From contig OY987303.1 in NCBI GenBank assembly GCA_963920635.1, forward strand, positions 21,120,175-21,184,174: a stretch of DNA of 64,000 bases, in the 5' to 3' direction. The notes beneath the pieces are model-generated. The model had not been told where the DNA came from. It made no database searches and worked only from the letters and a program-made list of their open reading frames with translations. The position numbers were made by a program, and so were the translations under genes. Shown piece after piece: positions 11,881 through 22,970 of the stretch; positions within the stretch are counted from its first letter, which is position 1, and each line of letters begins with the position of its first letter. Source of the DNA: Pseudeuparius sepicola (Eukaryota > Arthropoda > Insecta > Coleoptera > Anthribidae).

Positions 11881-13875
11881 TATGTATTATTAAAGTGTAA
11901 AGTGTGTTTCATACCATTGTAATGACTCTACTTGTAATGTTTGTTGTATGTAAGTGTAATATTAAAGTTATTGTGAGTAAATAGCAGCACAATCATTATT
12001 TTTTTACCCTTAATAAATAACCGATGGCGATGGTTCTAAACCGATGGTGATAATAGATCATAACTCTTAAACGGTAGAAGATATGGAAAAATAGAAAAGA
12101 TCTAAATTTGTTCATCTGCTCATGCAGAATAGAAAATATTACTAGTCTGATGAAAGTATGAGCCCTCTGGAAGGAGTTATTCTTGATGGAAGGAATAAAT
12201 ATCTTGTATGGCGGCCATCGTGGATTTATGACGTCATAAAAACCAAACGGCACAACTGGAAGGTAAACACCCGGTACTACGCCATTACGTAGCATACAAT
12301 AAAGAGATTCCACATAGTCGCATCTTACCTTCACAAAAAAACCTCAACTATAATGTGTACTACCGATATCCGATATCCTCAATATCGTAAATTTGATAAA
12401 TCATAACATAAACTTGAAAAATACAGGTTAAACAAAATACAAATCATTCGGTCTTGTTTTTATCTAGCATTGTTTAGCGCTTTTTCGCTTGGTTGGGTTG
12501 GGGAGGGCTCGTTGCGCCACTGGGCCCGTCATTTAAAAATACAATTTCAATGAAAATAATAACGAACTACTTTATCTACAGTGTGTTTCACTTTAAAACG
12601 GACAATTCCGTTAGTTTCGAAATTTTGGTCGATTTTCAAAATTCTTTTTTTTAACATATTGTACTCAAAGGGCTCTATCTTTTGGAGTACAACTTTTTGA
12701 TATTCGATCATTCCATGGCCTACTGCAATTAAACGAAGACCCCAAAAATCACGAAATCGTGTTAGGCATTTTTTGTTTTAAAAAATGATTAGAGCCATCG
12801 AATTCAGCTTAGTTTAGTTCCCTGTTTCCGCAGTTTCAATATTCTAGCACTTACAGGGTGTTCAGAAAATAGGGCCAAATTTCGAAAAAATGGCACTTTT
12901 AGGAGTGCCCTGTATAAAACAAGGGCCTTATTATGTGAATGTTTTTTCATGAATCGAAAGGTCCTTGCCCAAGGTAATATTGCAAATGGTTTGGTATGTC
13001 TACCTCATACAGGGTGTTCGGAAAGAAATAGTCAATTTGCCCAATTTTTTTTTTATTTTATTGTAGTAAAATCAAAACTTTTTCTAAATTTTGGTAGCTT
13101 CTACTGATCCTCCTTGTAACTGTACACATTTTTCCAACCTTTTTTTGCAATTAGCAGTAACCCTCTGCAGCTGTTCTTCTGAAATCGAACGACACACATC
13201 TCCAATTCTATTTCTTAAGTCGTCAAGGTTAGTGGGACGAACAGCATATACTTTTTCTTTCACAACACCCCACAGAAAAAAATCGAGGGGTGTTAGATCG
13301 GGAGATCGTGGGGGCCACCTAATAAGGGGGCTATTACGGCCGATCCATTTTCTTGGAAAGTTCCTGTCAAGCCATTCTCTCACTATTGCCGCATTGTGCA
13401 TTGGAGCACCATCCAATTGAAAAATCATGTCCTTACGCTCTGCTATTGGCAAAAGTTCCAATTCATCCCACAACTCAGTATTTAAAAAATTCAAGAAACT
13501 ATGTGAGTTCATGTTGTTTTCAAAGAAAAATGGTCCTATTATTCTATTATAAACAATTCCACGCCATACATTTATTATTATTATTATTGTCTTTTGCAAT
13601 TGATTATCCAATTAGGATTTTGTTCCGACCAGTTCTGCAGTTCTGCGATGATACTACGCCATTAGTGGTGAAAGTCGCTTCGTCGGTAAACAAAATTCTA
13701 TTTAAAAAAAAACTATTATTTAGGTAGTTTCCCTGACACAATAATGCATAAGTATTCATCTCCGTTTTCTAATGTATGTAGGAACTTAGGCTTAAAGGGT
13801 ATTTTTTTTTATTACGTTTGAGACAACGCCATACCTTCGAAGGTTTTAAATTAGCAGTTCTAGCTATTTGCCTTA

Positions 13876-14818
13876 TGCCTGTTTTACATTGACAATTTCT
13901 TCATGAATTAATTCATGAAGTCACTTCAAGGACAAATTATTATAAAAAGTCGTGTATTACACTGGCAATTTCTTCATGAATTAATTCATGAATTTCTTCA
14001 TGAAGTTACTTTACGAATTAGAGCATGTTCTATTTTCCGTCAAGTTTTGCGTGAACTTCAGGAGTACTAACATTTAAAATTTTAACGCAAGGAAGGTTAT
14101 ATTTTGATACTGGTTGTTGTTTGAGGCATTAGACGAGGAAGAGGAGAGTACATAATTTTAAAGATAATATACTTAGATAAAAAGTGTGTGAAATGTTACA
14201 ATGTGTTTTATTAATGTATTCCGCTGCCAAGGCACAACTCCCTCATTCACGAAATAATCACAAATCTCCTCTCGGGCAGCAACGCAAGCATGTCTTGATG
14301 AGCATATTTAGTAAGAAAGTCCAAATTGAAATATATATAGTCTTTATCAAGCTCTTCTAGGATGGAACTAGGACATTCGGGTCTCAAAAATTATGTAATG
14401 TGCAACATGCCATTGTTATGGTTTGCACTTTATCCACATTCAAATTAATTGTAGTAAAAAAAACTGTAAATCGTTTGGCTAAAATGCCAAATGCATTTTC
14501 AACTACTCTTCTAGTCAGACTTAATCTGCAGTTAAAGATGCTTTGGATGAAGATGGATATGGTTAGAAAATATGTCATGATAGGAGAAATGCAGCACAAA
14601 AAAATTAATTTGTTATTTATTCCCTTGTGTTAGCATGATATTCCTTTCATTGTATCATGTTGTGTTGGTATTTGCTAGAATCTGACATAAGGTGACAAAA
14701 AAATTCATCAATTTCTTCATCAGTGTAAAATAGAACTTGCCGTGAATTAATTCATGAATTTATTCATAAACTTATTCATGAATTAATTCATGAAGAAATT
14801 GTCAATGTAAAACAGGCT
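13876..14818 (-). mobile_element. PIF/Harbinger-type element
   Basis: 943 bp with inverted ends: TGCCTGTTTTACATTGACAA (13876), and its complement with one mismatch ending CAGGCT (14818). It is flanked by a 3-bp TTA duplication (13873-13875 and 14819-14821), the expected target site for this superfamily. The ends carry several TTCATGAATTAATTCATGAA palindromes. It holds only a fragment of a Harbinger nuclease (14384-14599), so it is a deletion derivative. Confidence 0.85.
14384..14599 (-). pseudogene. Harbinger-type DDE nuclease, C-terminal fragment
   Basis: The - strand frame contains NCRLSLTRRVVENAFGILAK followed by RFTVFFTTINLNVDKV and ACCTLHNF. This is the conserved C-terminal block of PIF/Harbinger transposases (RVVENAFGIL...CCxLHN). 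The upstream catalytic part is missing from the element, and no start or companion Myb-like gene is present. Confidence 0.8.
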
Positions 14819-15869
14819 TTACACTTGTCACTGGATTTTGTGCAAGATTATTTAAAATAATATTATCATCAGCTTGGTGGCGGTTTTGATTTGCGGTTAC
14901 TTCCCTTTTTTATTGACAGTCCCATAAACATCAAAATCCATATTGATTCTTGCAACTGCCTGGAAATTTACGGGTTCCATTTCTGGATGCCGCCGGTTAA
15001 ACTCAGCGGCAGCTTCCCGGTAGGTTCGGTTATTATCACCTACTAATCGAATTAGTTCAATTTTCTGACTTAAATGCAATCTTCTTGCCATTTTTACAAT
15101 AGGATTTAACGATTAATCAACAATGAAATGTACTTTAAGAGAAACGTAACAACTAGTGTCTACTAACTGTCAAATAACTAAATATTACCGTCTTTGTTTG
15201 CATAGTAACCAAGGCATACTTGATAGAGGTGTAACTTGAATTTCAAATCGGAAAAGTGGAAGAACAGCAAGCTACAGAGGGTTACTGCTAATTGCAATAA
15301 AAGGTTGAAAAAAATGTGTACAGTTGCAAGGAGGATTAGTAGAAGCTACCAAAATAAAAATAAAAAGATTTTACGACAGTAAATAAAAAACAAATTTGGG
15401 CAAATTGACTTTTTCTTTCCGAACACCCTGTATGAGGTAGACATGCCAAACCATTTGCAATATTACCTTGGGCAAGGCCCTTTCGATTCGTGAAAAAATA
15501 TTCACAAAATAAGGCCCTTGTTTTATACAGGACACTCCTAAATGTGCCATTTTTTCGAAATTTGGCCCTATTTTCTGAACTCCGATGTAAGTGCTAGAAT
15601 ATCGAAACTGCGGAAATAGGGATCTGAGCTAAGCTGAATACGATAGCACTAATCATTTTTTAAAACAAAAAATGCCTAACCCGATTTCGTGATTTTTGGG
15701 GTCTTCGTTTAATTGCAGTAGGCCATGGAATGATCGTATCTCAAAAAGTTAGTTGTACTCCAAAAGATAGAGCTCTTTGAGTACAATATGTTAAAAAAAA
15801 AAAGAATTTTGAAAATCAACCAAAATTTCGAAAAATACGGAATTGTCCGTTTTAAAGTGAAACACACTG

Positions 15870-17157
15870 TAGATAAAGTCGTTCGCTATTATTTTCATTG
15901 AAATTGTATTTTTAAATAACGGGCCCAGTGGCGCAACGAGCCCCCCCCAACCCAACCAAGCGAAAAAGCGCTAAACAATGCTAGATAAAAACAAGAGCGA
16001 ATGATTTGTATTTTGTTTAACCTGTATTTTTCAAGTTTATGTTATGATTTATCAAATTTACGATATTGAGGATATCGGATATCGGTAGTACACATTATAG
16101 TTGAGGTTTTTTGTGAACAAAATCCTAATTGGATAATCAATTGCAAAAGACAATAATAATAATAATAAATGTATGGCGTGGAATTGTTTATAATAGAATA
16201 ATAGGACCATTTTTCTTGAATGAACTCACATAGTTTCTTGAATTGTTTAAATACTGAGTTGTGGGATGAAATTGGAACTTTTTCCAATAGCAGAGCGTAG
16301 GGACATGATTTTTCAATTAGATGGTGCTCCAACTCCAATGCACAATGCGGCAATAGTGAGAAAATGGCTTGACAGAAAATTTCCAAGAAAATGGATCGGC
16401 CGTAATAGCCCCCTTATTAGGTGGCCCCCACGATCTCCCGATCTAACACCCCTCGATTTTTTCCTGTGGGGTGTTGTGAAAGAAAAAGTATATGCTGTTC
16501 GTCCCACTAACCTTGACGACTTAAGAAATAGAATTGGAGATGTGTGTCGTTCGATTTCAGAAGAACAGCTGCAGAGGGTTACTGCTAATTGCAAAAAAAG
16601 GTTGGAAAAATGTGTACAGTTACAAGGAGGATTAGTAGAAGCTACCAAAATTTAGAAAAAGTTTTGATTTTACTACAATAAAATAAAAAAAATTGGGCAA
16701 ATCGACTATTTCTTTCCGAACACCCTGTATGAAGTAGACATACCAAACCATTTGCAATATTACCTTGGACAAGGACCTTTCGATTCATGAAAAAACATTC
16801 ACATAATAAGGCCCTTGTTTTATACAGGGCACTCCTAAAAGTGCCATTTTTTCGAAATTTGGCCCTATTTTCTGAACACCCTGTAAGTGCTAGAATATTG
16901 AAACTGCGGAAATAGGGAACTGAGCTAAGCTGAATTCGATGGCACTAATCATCTTTTAAAACAAAAAATGCCTAACACGATTTCGTGATTTTTGGGGTCT
17001 TCGTTTAATTGCAGTAGGCCATGGAATGCTCGAATATCAAAAAGTTGTACTCCAAAAGATAGAGCTCTTTCAGTACAATATGTTAAAAAAAGAATTTTGA
17101 AAATCGAGCAAAATTTCGAAAAATACGGAATTGTCCGTTTTAAAGTGAAACACACGG
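15870..17157 (+). mobile_element. Second inverted copy of the nested element
   Basis: 15870-16117 mirrors 12330-12578. From 16118 the sequence becomes a second inverted copy of the left arm (complement of about 13612 to 12579). It shows the same three termini in order: the CACCCTG end at 16727, the CACCCTG end at 16883, and the CAGTGTG-type end (degraded to CACACGG) at 17157. The joint at 16110-16120 is a rearrangement breakpoint inside the transposase 5' half. Confidence 0.65.
16170..16655 (+). pseudogene. Mariner-like transposase, C-terminal copy
   Basis: The clean frame 16266-16655 encodes the same C-terminal catalytic half as 13084-13611: QLDGAPTPMHNAA (two extra residues compared with the other copy), PPRSPDLTPLDFFLWGVVKE and a terminal GGLVEATKI. 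The upstream part from about 16170 (NVWRGIVYNRIIGPFFL) is frameshifted. The HTH half is absent. Near identity to the - strand copy argues for recent duplication by inversion. Confidence 0.8.
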
Positions 17158-18119
17158 TATATATGAATAATTTTGCAAAATCTATATCTATATTCGAAAA
17201 AGAAAGAGTAGCCGAATGAAAAAAAAAACACTTGACTTGTAACGATTTAAATATTTTGAAAATACACTTTTTTCGCTTCGTGTTTGCCTACCGTTTGTAA
17301 GTCCCGTAATTTATTATTTGGATTTTTTAAAGTTTGTAAATTTGAAAACCAAGAGTAGCCTGTCCCTGTATAATTAAAGAAAGTTCGATTACATGGCATT
17401 TCTACAACTGGCAAACAGATCGAAAAGCTCCGAATATAATAATTAATTAATTATAAACAGTCGGCCCATATACCTAGCTACTAGCTACCAATATCACCTA
17501 CCTATCGGCCTATAGGTACTTTATTATTTTCATTTCCGTTTCCGGTTTCGACTCCCACAAAACTCAAATTAGCGGTTTTCTGTCTCGGCAATCAAATCAT
17601 GGCACACGCGATCTGGGGCAACCCTTTAAAATTTTAAAAGGCGAACAGAGAACGGGGAAAATGACAATAATTGCGGTTTTCGGCCCCTGTTTAACGTACC
17701 TATTGTTATTTGGGGGGGTGGAAAAAAGTCCGTTAGATTGAAGGGTTTGCGCATTGACGACTATTATTTGGACCACTATAGTTTAATTAGGGCGAATTTA
17801 GAAAACTGTTGTTTGAATATCCTGATACGTATAGACATTATAGACGGCGGTACGACAACATAATGTACGTATTATGTATACCACAGATGACTGTTGTATA
17901 CGCAGACAGGAGGGTTAGGGTTAGGGGTGATATAATTTTTTGCTATATGGGAATCCGATCAAGAACCATTTAGTAAAAGACTTTGAATAAAAAAAACTCA
18001 GAAAGGATGAAGCGTGCATACATAGAAGTTAGGTTAAGTTTCACAATAAGACACTAAGAACAAATTTCATGTGTGCAGTGTGCAGTGCAATCTTAATAAC
18101 TTTGCTGTTTAGCACCTAA

Positions 18120-18498
18120 AGTCTATCCAAGATACAGCGGCAGTGGATCAAAACATTGGCCACCACGTGACCTATTCTGTTATTGGCCTGGCCGTCATAA
18201 AATGTCAAGTGTTTACGCGGCGAGCAGAATGCAGGGCCGGCTCTTCCCTCAGTCGAGTTTTCTGCATATTTTAGATCGGATCGCGAGCAGTATATTCTGT
18301 AAATTTATTTTGCTACTTAATTTAAGGAAATTTATAAAGATCCACGAAAGGCAGAAACACACATTTTAGAACTTCAAAAAGATTTAGTTGAGAATTACAT
18401 GCCACTTGGAATCTCATATTAGTCCGACCCTGGTAATCGATCGCAAGGCGGTCATGTGACTTTGTTTATATCTACTGCCGCTGTATCTTGGATAGACT
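18120..18498. repeat. Inverted-repeat MITE-like element
   Basis: About 380 bp with inverted ends of roughly 27 bp: AGTCTATCCAAGATACAGCG on the left and its complement ending GGATAGACT on the right. There is no coding capacity. Exact boundaries and target duplication are uncertain. Confidence 0.6.
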
Positions 18499-20301
18499 AT
18501 AGTGTCCAAAGCCGTTTTAGAATAATATTTATCATTTGTGAAGTTTATGAGCATTAAAAAAAACCGTCGATTTTTTGTTACTACCCGCATATACTCATTA
18601 CTAATATTGCGCGTTAAAATCCAATTTCACAATTTTTTGAATAGGGTATTTTGAAATAACATCACCAAGTTTGACGTCATAATCTAATTTGTCAAAAAAA
18701 GTTACATAAATTTCGCTTTTGAAAAATCAATTTATCTTTAAAATTTCCGAGAAAATCGGATTTATCACGTTAACTGGAACAAACTGTACTTAAAATACTA
18801 TAATAAAAGTTTAAATTAGATAGTCACTTTGTAACTTGTGCTCTTCCGAATTCCGCAAACAAGCTTCAAATAGAGATCTTGTGTTTTGGTTCTTCCCATT
18901 CATGGTTTGTAGATTATCTACTTAATTCATTTTTATCTTCAAAAAGAACGGATATTTTCCCTCTAAACAAAATGTTAGGATCCTCTGTAGGTACTACTAT
19001 AATAGTTATTAAGTATTGCCATACAAAATGTAGCTTTGTCACAGCTTATTTTTTCTTTTACCAAAGCCATAAAACCAAGCTACATCTAGACTGTGAAAAG
19101 ATATTGTTGAAATATCCACGAGGTATGTACACTAAATATTTTGCTAACAATACCTAGATCATACCTTAACTTACTACCGAGTTCTATGAATTTTAAATCA
19201 TTAAAATTGTGTTCCATAATTTTTCTGTGCTGTTACCTATTACTTATTCTCATTCCCAGCATCTTGTATATTGACCCTTTTTATGCAAATGAAAATAGGT
19301 GCCTAGCTGTTTATCCACATAATACCAAATCATATAAAAGGCAGATTAGGACTAATCTGTGCTTTAACTTATACCGTTTAGAGAAAAAATGTTTACTAAG
19401 AGGCGCAATCTATCGCCAATAATCAAAGTTGATTTAACATAAATCTTATTCTCATTGTTTTTGGACCAGCGTCAACTATTTACAAAAGAAACACTGTTTA
19501 AAATGCCTGCAACTCCGGATTTGGACGTCACTCTGTTAGTTGTTGTTGTTGTTTTTGAAAAATTAAAACAGGAAGTGGGCAAGTGGGCGCCTTTCTTATC
19601 AAAATAAAAATATCACCAGGCTATATCCTCGACTCTTTGAGAAAGTGATTACAATCGGCTACACCCTCTTGTCCCTCTTCAAAGTAAATGACCGCCACTA
19701 ACTTCTTGCCATGCATAGGTACCGAAGTAGGTAAAATATCCAGTGCCGTATAATAAGTTAAAGCTCAATAAAACACCACGGCGTCAAAAAATGCAGTAAA
19801 TAGTTCCTTTCCTTCTCTTTTAAGCCATGCAATTCGGATGCTTCCCTTGTTCTTTTGACTTTTCTCTTTTGTCGGTACCTACCGGATATCACCTTCGACC
19901 GACCATCTTTAGACCAGACGTCTTCTGGGGTGGTAACACTAATTTTACAACCCCCCTGGTGCCAGCCCTTTTCCAGGGCCCTTCGAATTTGGGTAGGATT
20001 AACTTATCCCATATAATATTTATATACGCCCGAATTTTGGCACGGAGTCATTTAGACCCTACCGGGGTCATCTATTATGATTGTGAAATGCGGAAACCCA
20101 GTATTGGAAGTATTTAAATCTTGCGACAGTTCTTTGCACAATCTGTTTACATATAGTGATTAGCTTATATGAAAATTTATAACGAGTAAAAACCTTTTTT
20201 GGTATAATTTACGCCACATCCGGTATGCACTTAACCTAATTTACACATTTTTTCTAAAGACATACTTTTTATTAGCCTTGGGTGAAGGAATACAAAAAGC
20301 C

Positions 20302-20418
20302 CCAACGTCTGTTAAATCTCGCGCCAACAATCTAAGTTGGTCCAAGGACAATGAAAATAAGATGGAATTATGGAATCAACCTGGATTGCTGCAAGCGAGA
20401 TTTGACAGAAGTTGAAGT
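20302..20418. repeat. Small inverted repeat related to the me31B intron repeat
   Basis: The ends AACGTCTGTTAAATCTCGCG and, mirrored, CGAGATTTGACAGAAGTT pair with few mismatches. The same words (AAATCTCG, TTGGTCC, GAGGCGCAA) occur near 50-130 and 19400-19470, so this is a dispersed family. Confidence 0.45.
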
Positions 20419-21004
20419 TGCGCCTCCTACTATATTCTTTGATTTTTAACAAAAATAGAAAATGCAGGTTAGTTTCTTCGGGACATCCTGTATGTTTACA
20501 AATATTTAAATATTACGATTATGTATAGTTTAATATACTTATTATTTTTTCAATTAATCTAGATAAATTCGACTTCTCACATTCCTAAGACAGTCTCCAT
20601 ATCAATTACAGCCCTAAGGCAGTCTCCATATCTAGGTATAACAAATTAAGTAACGTCCTATACTCAACTTTTCAATTTGCCTGTAAAATTGTTTTTGAAA
20701 TAACTTTTTGACCATATCCCGTACATAATTCAGTTGAAACCGCCGAATAATTTCGTTTTCCTGCTCCCTCTTCCTTATAAAATAATATAGAGGGTGATTC
20801 AATTTTACTCTGCGACACTTCAACAGGTGATAGAAAACCAAAAAATAAACGCACTTTCTTCTATAAACTATATCATTAATTGCCTCTTAGTAATTAAAAA
20901 GTGGTTATTATGAGAATTATTACTCACAATCTACTCCACTCCAGTGTATTTGAAGTTTAATTCAAAGTAGGTACCTATAATATTACATTGAAGGTAGCTA
21001 GAAA

Positions 21005-21790
21005 TAGTATATTACATCGCGAGAGTTGTAAACAGCTTATTACGTATGAGTGGAAAAGTTGCGCACGAGCCGCGCAGCGGCGAGTGCTGTAATTCCACGA
21101 GTATGTAATAAGCTTACAACTCGAGTTTTGCATTATAATTTTTCTTCGGCGAAAGAAAAACTATTATAATAGATAAACTATACTTCTGATTATCTGACAG
21201 GCAACAATTAGTATGTTGGTTAGTTGCTATGGTGACGCGGATGCCGCGCTAACAAGGCCCCCGTGATAATTGCGTTTTAATTAAGAACAGATACGTAATT
21301 TTTTTATTACGTGTCACTCATTACGTATCAGTCATTATGTGTCAGTGTTCGTAACAATCGACTTACTTATAACCTAAACCGTCACTCAATAGGTATGTTA
21401 CTAGCATAGGAGTAGAAAAAATTTAATTTACGCATCTTGCAATGTAACTATTTTTGATACATTTTTTTCTCAATTTCCGCTTGGGTGGCTCACCCTGGCT
21501 ATTTGTTGTGCCAACAAACATATGTCTAGTTAAGTAACATGTTAAAATGTAGAAAACTTTTTCCTAATTTTGACATCTAAACTGACATAATTTCAAAACC
21601 GTAGCAACAATTGGAACGTTTCTACCGGCTACGTAAAGTAAAATATTACGTAACAGGTTACGGAAAGTTCGTTTCTTAACTTATTTTTTTTACTTCTATG
21701 CTAGTAACATACCTAGTTTAGGTTATAAGTAAGTTCATTGTTACGAACACTGATACGTAATGATTGACACGTAATGACTGACACGTAATA
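21005..21790. mobile_element. Foldback repeat, copy 1
   Basis: The left part 21005-21300 repeats at 21793-22080 with about 95% identity by eye (GAGAGTTGTAAACAGCTTAT and GCGGATGCCGCGCTAACAAG are shared). The section 21290-21425, rich in TTACGTGTCA/TTACGTATCA words, is mirrored at 21655-21788. The unit is therefore a direct repeat followed by an internal inverted repeat. No protein is encoded. Confidence 0.55.
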
Positions 21791-21792
21791 AT

Positions 21793-22497
21793 AGTATATT
21801 ACATAGCGAGAGTTGTAAACAGCTTATTACGTACGAGTGGAAAAGTTGCGCACGAGCCGCGCAGCGGCGAGTGCTGTAATTTCACGAGTATGTAATAAGC
21901 TTACAACTCGAGTTTTGTATTATAATTTTTCTTCGACGAAAGAAAAACTATTATAATAGATAAACTATACTTCTGATTATATGTCAGGCAACAATTAGTA
22001 TGTTGGTTAGTTGCTATGGTGACGCGGATGCCGCGCTAACAAGGCACCCGTGATAATTGCGTTTTAATTAAGAGTAGTAATTAGAAGTAATTTTTTTTAT
22101 TACGTGTCAGTCATTACGTATCAGTGTTCGTAACAATGAACTTACTTATAACCTAAACCGTCACTTAATAGGTACCTATGTGACTAGCATAGGAGTAGAA
22201 AAAAAATTACGTATCTGTTCTTAATTAAAACGCAATTATCACGGGTGCCTTGTTAGCGCGGCATCCGCGTCACCATAGCAACTAACCAACATACTAATTG
22301 TTGCCTGACAGATAATCAGAAGTATAGTTTATCTATTATAATAGTTTTTCTTTCGTCGAAGAAAAATTATAATACAAAACTCGAGTTGTAAGCTTATTAC
22401 ATATACTCGTGGAATTACAGACCTCGCCGCTGCGCGGCTCGTGCGCAACTTTTCCACTCATACGTAATAAGCTGTTTACAACTCTAGCTATGTAATA
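21793..22497. mobile_element. Foldback element with about 290-bp inverted ends
   Basis: The left arm 21793-22080 and right arm 22215-22497 are inverted copies, both holding GCGCACGAGCCGCGCAGCGG or its complement. The centre contains the TTACGTGTCAGTCATTACG tract. It is about 705 bp, AT-rich at its ends and GC-rich in one block. No transposase is seen. It lies about 470 bp upstream of the start codon at 22971. Confidence 0.6.
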
Positions 22498-22970
22498 AAA
22501 TCGTTACGTCACTTGTTAAAAACAAAACAAATTAAGTGTTGTCTTGTTTAGAAGTCTTAATTTCAATATTTCTTGAAAATTAAAAAACTTATGTTTAACA
22601 CATTAGGAAATATTTACTAATAAAAAAAAGTAAATCGCGTGAGGTGGTGGGAACTAGTTTCGCTCGCCCCCGCTATGCATATTACCACTGGATACGCAAA
22701 ATCACACTTTACCCAACTGGTTACATAAATAGCTATTTCAAAGGAAACAAATCCTTTTAAAAAAATCTATGAGAACATAGCTCCGTAAATAATTGTATTC
22801 GTTTGTAGTAAAAGAACCGCTTTCATAAAGTGTCCGCCCGGTACAACCTAGTAGTACCAACTAAAGGTCTGATGCCAGACGCGCAAGAGGTTGAAGTCAC
22901 TTATTTACTGGCCGAGATTTAGTTAGTTGGAAGTTTTAGTGCGGCCGAGTAGTTTCGGGAATAGGAGGCG

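Larger units (their letters stand above)
9868..12340. mobile_element. Large inverted-repeat composite element
   Basis: The outer arms 9868-10254 and about 11900-12335 are inverted copies; for example ATGACGTCATAAATCC in the left arm is mirrored in the right. Between them lie a hAT-like element (10262-10656) and a CAGGGTG element (10684-11880). The 116-aa and 112-aa frames in the two arms are the same repeat read from opposite strands, not host genes. Confidence 0.65.
13084..15091 (-). pseudogene. Mariner-like transposase, split and frameshifted
   Basis: Read on the - strand. The N-terminal helix-turn-helix starts MARRLHLSQKIELIRLVGDN at 15091 and runs to 14897. After a frameshift the frame continues EVTANQNRHQADDNIILNNL to about 14822. 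The Harbinger-type element then intervenes. The frame resumes at 13875 with RQIARTANLKPSKVWRCLKR and reaches the first catalytic acid in ILFTDEATF near 13690. A further shift near 13615 leads to the long segment 13611-13087, with IWRGIVYNRIIGPFFF-like sequence, QLDGAPMHNAA (second Asp), PPRSPDLTPLDFFLWGVVKE (third acidic position) and a C-terminus ending GGSVEATKI. All three catalytic positions are visible, so the break-up is recent by comparison with the relic at 5480-7660. Confidence 0.8.
13010..15430 (-). mobile_element. Mariner-like DNA transposon, disrupted
   Basis: Inverted ends CAGGGTGTTCGGAAAGAAAT (13010) and its complement ending 15430, flanked by TA (13008-13009, 15431-15432). It encodes a transposase on the - strand (13084-15091) and is split by a Harbinger-type element. 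The right end is unusual: 15270-15360 carries an inverted copy of the transposase 3' end (from the complement of the QRVTANC region onward), so this terminus was replaced by a copy of the other one. Confidence 0.75.
12579..15869. mobile_element. Concentric nest of mariner-type elements
   Basis: Outermost shell: inverted ends CAGTGTGTTTCACTTTAAAA at 12579 and its complement ending 15869, with TA outside both. A second shell starts CAGGGTGTTCAGAAAATAGG at 12854 and ends near 15587, where the terminal CACCCTG has decayed. A third shell is the transposase-bearing element 13010-15430. The arms between shell boundaries are inverted copies over their length, so the left and right flanks of the core are palindromic. 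Adjacent sequence 12330-12578 is also mirrored at 15870-16117. Confidence 0.7.
17158..20989. other. Intergenic repeat-rich region
   Basis: No supportable gene. It holds an inverted-repeat element at 18120-18498, a stretch near 19020-19180 related to 3700-3900, and a small inverted repeat at 20302-20418. A lone degraded terminus, GGGACATCCTGTA, lies near 20479. Frames such as 18879-19422 and 19827-20117 have no family features. Confidence 0.45.

Noticed and set aside
17911..17925. AGGGTTAGGGTTAGGGG as telomere-like repeat
   Set aside because: Fewer than three units, and typical insect telomeres use TTAGG. Chance or a minor relic.
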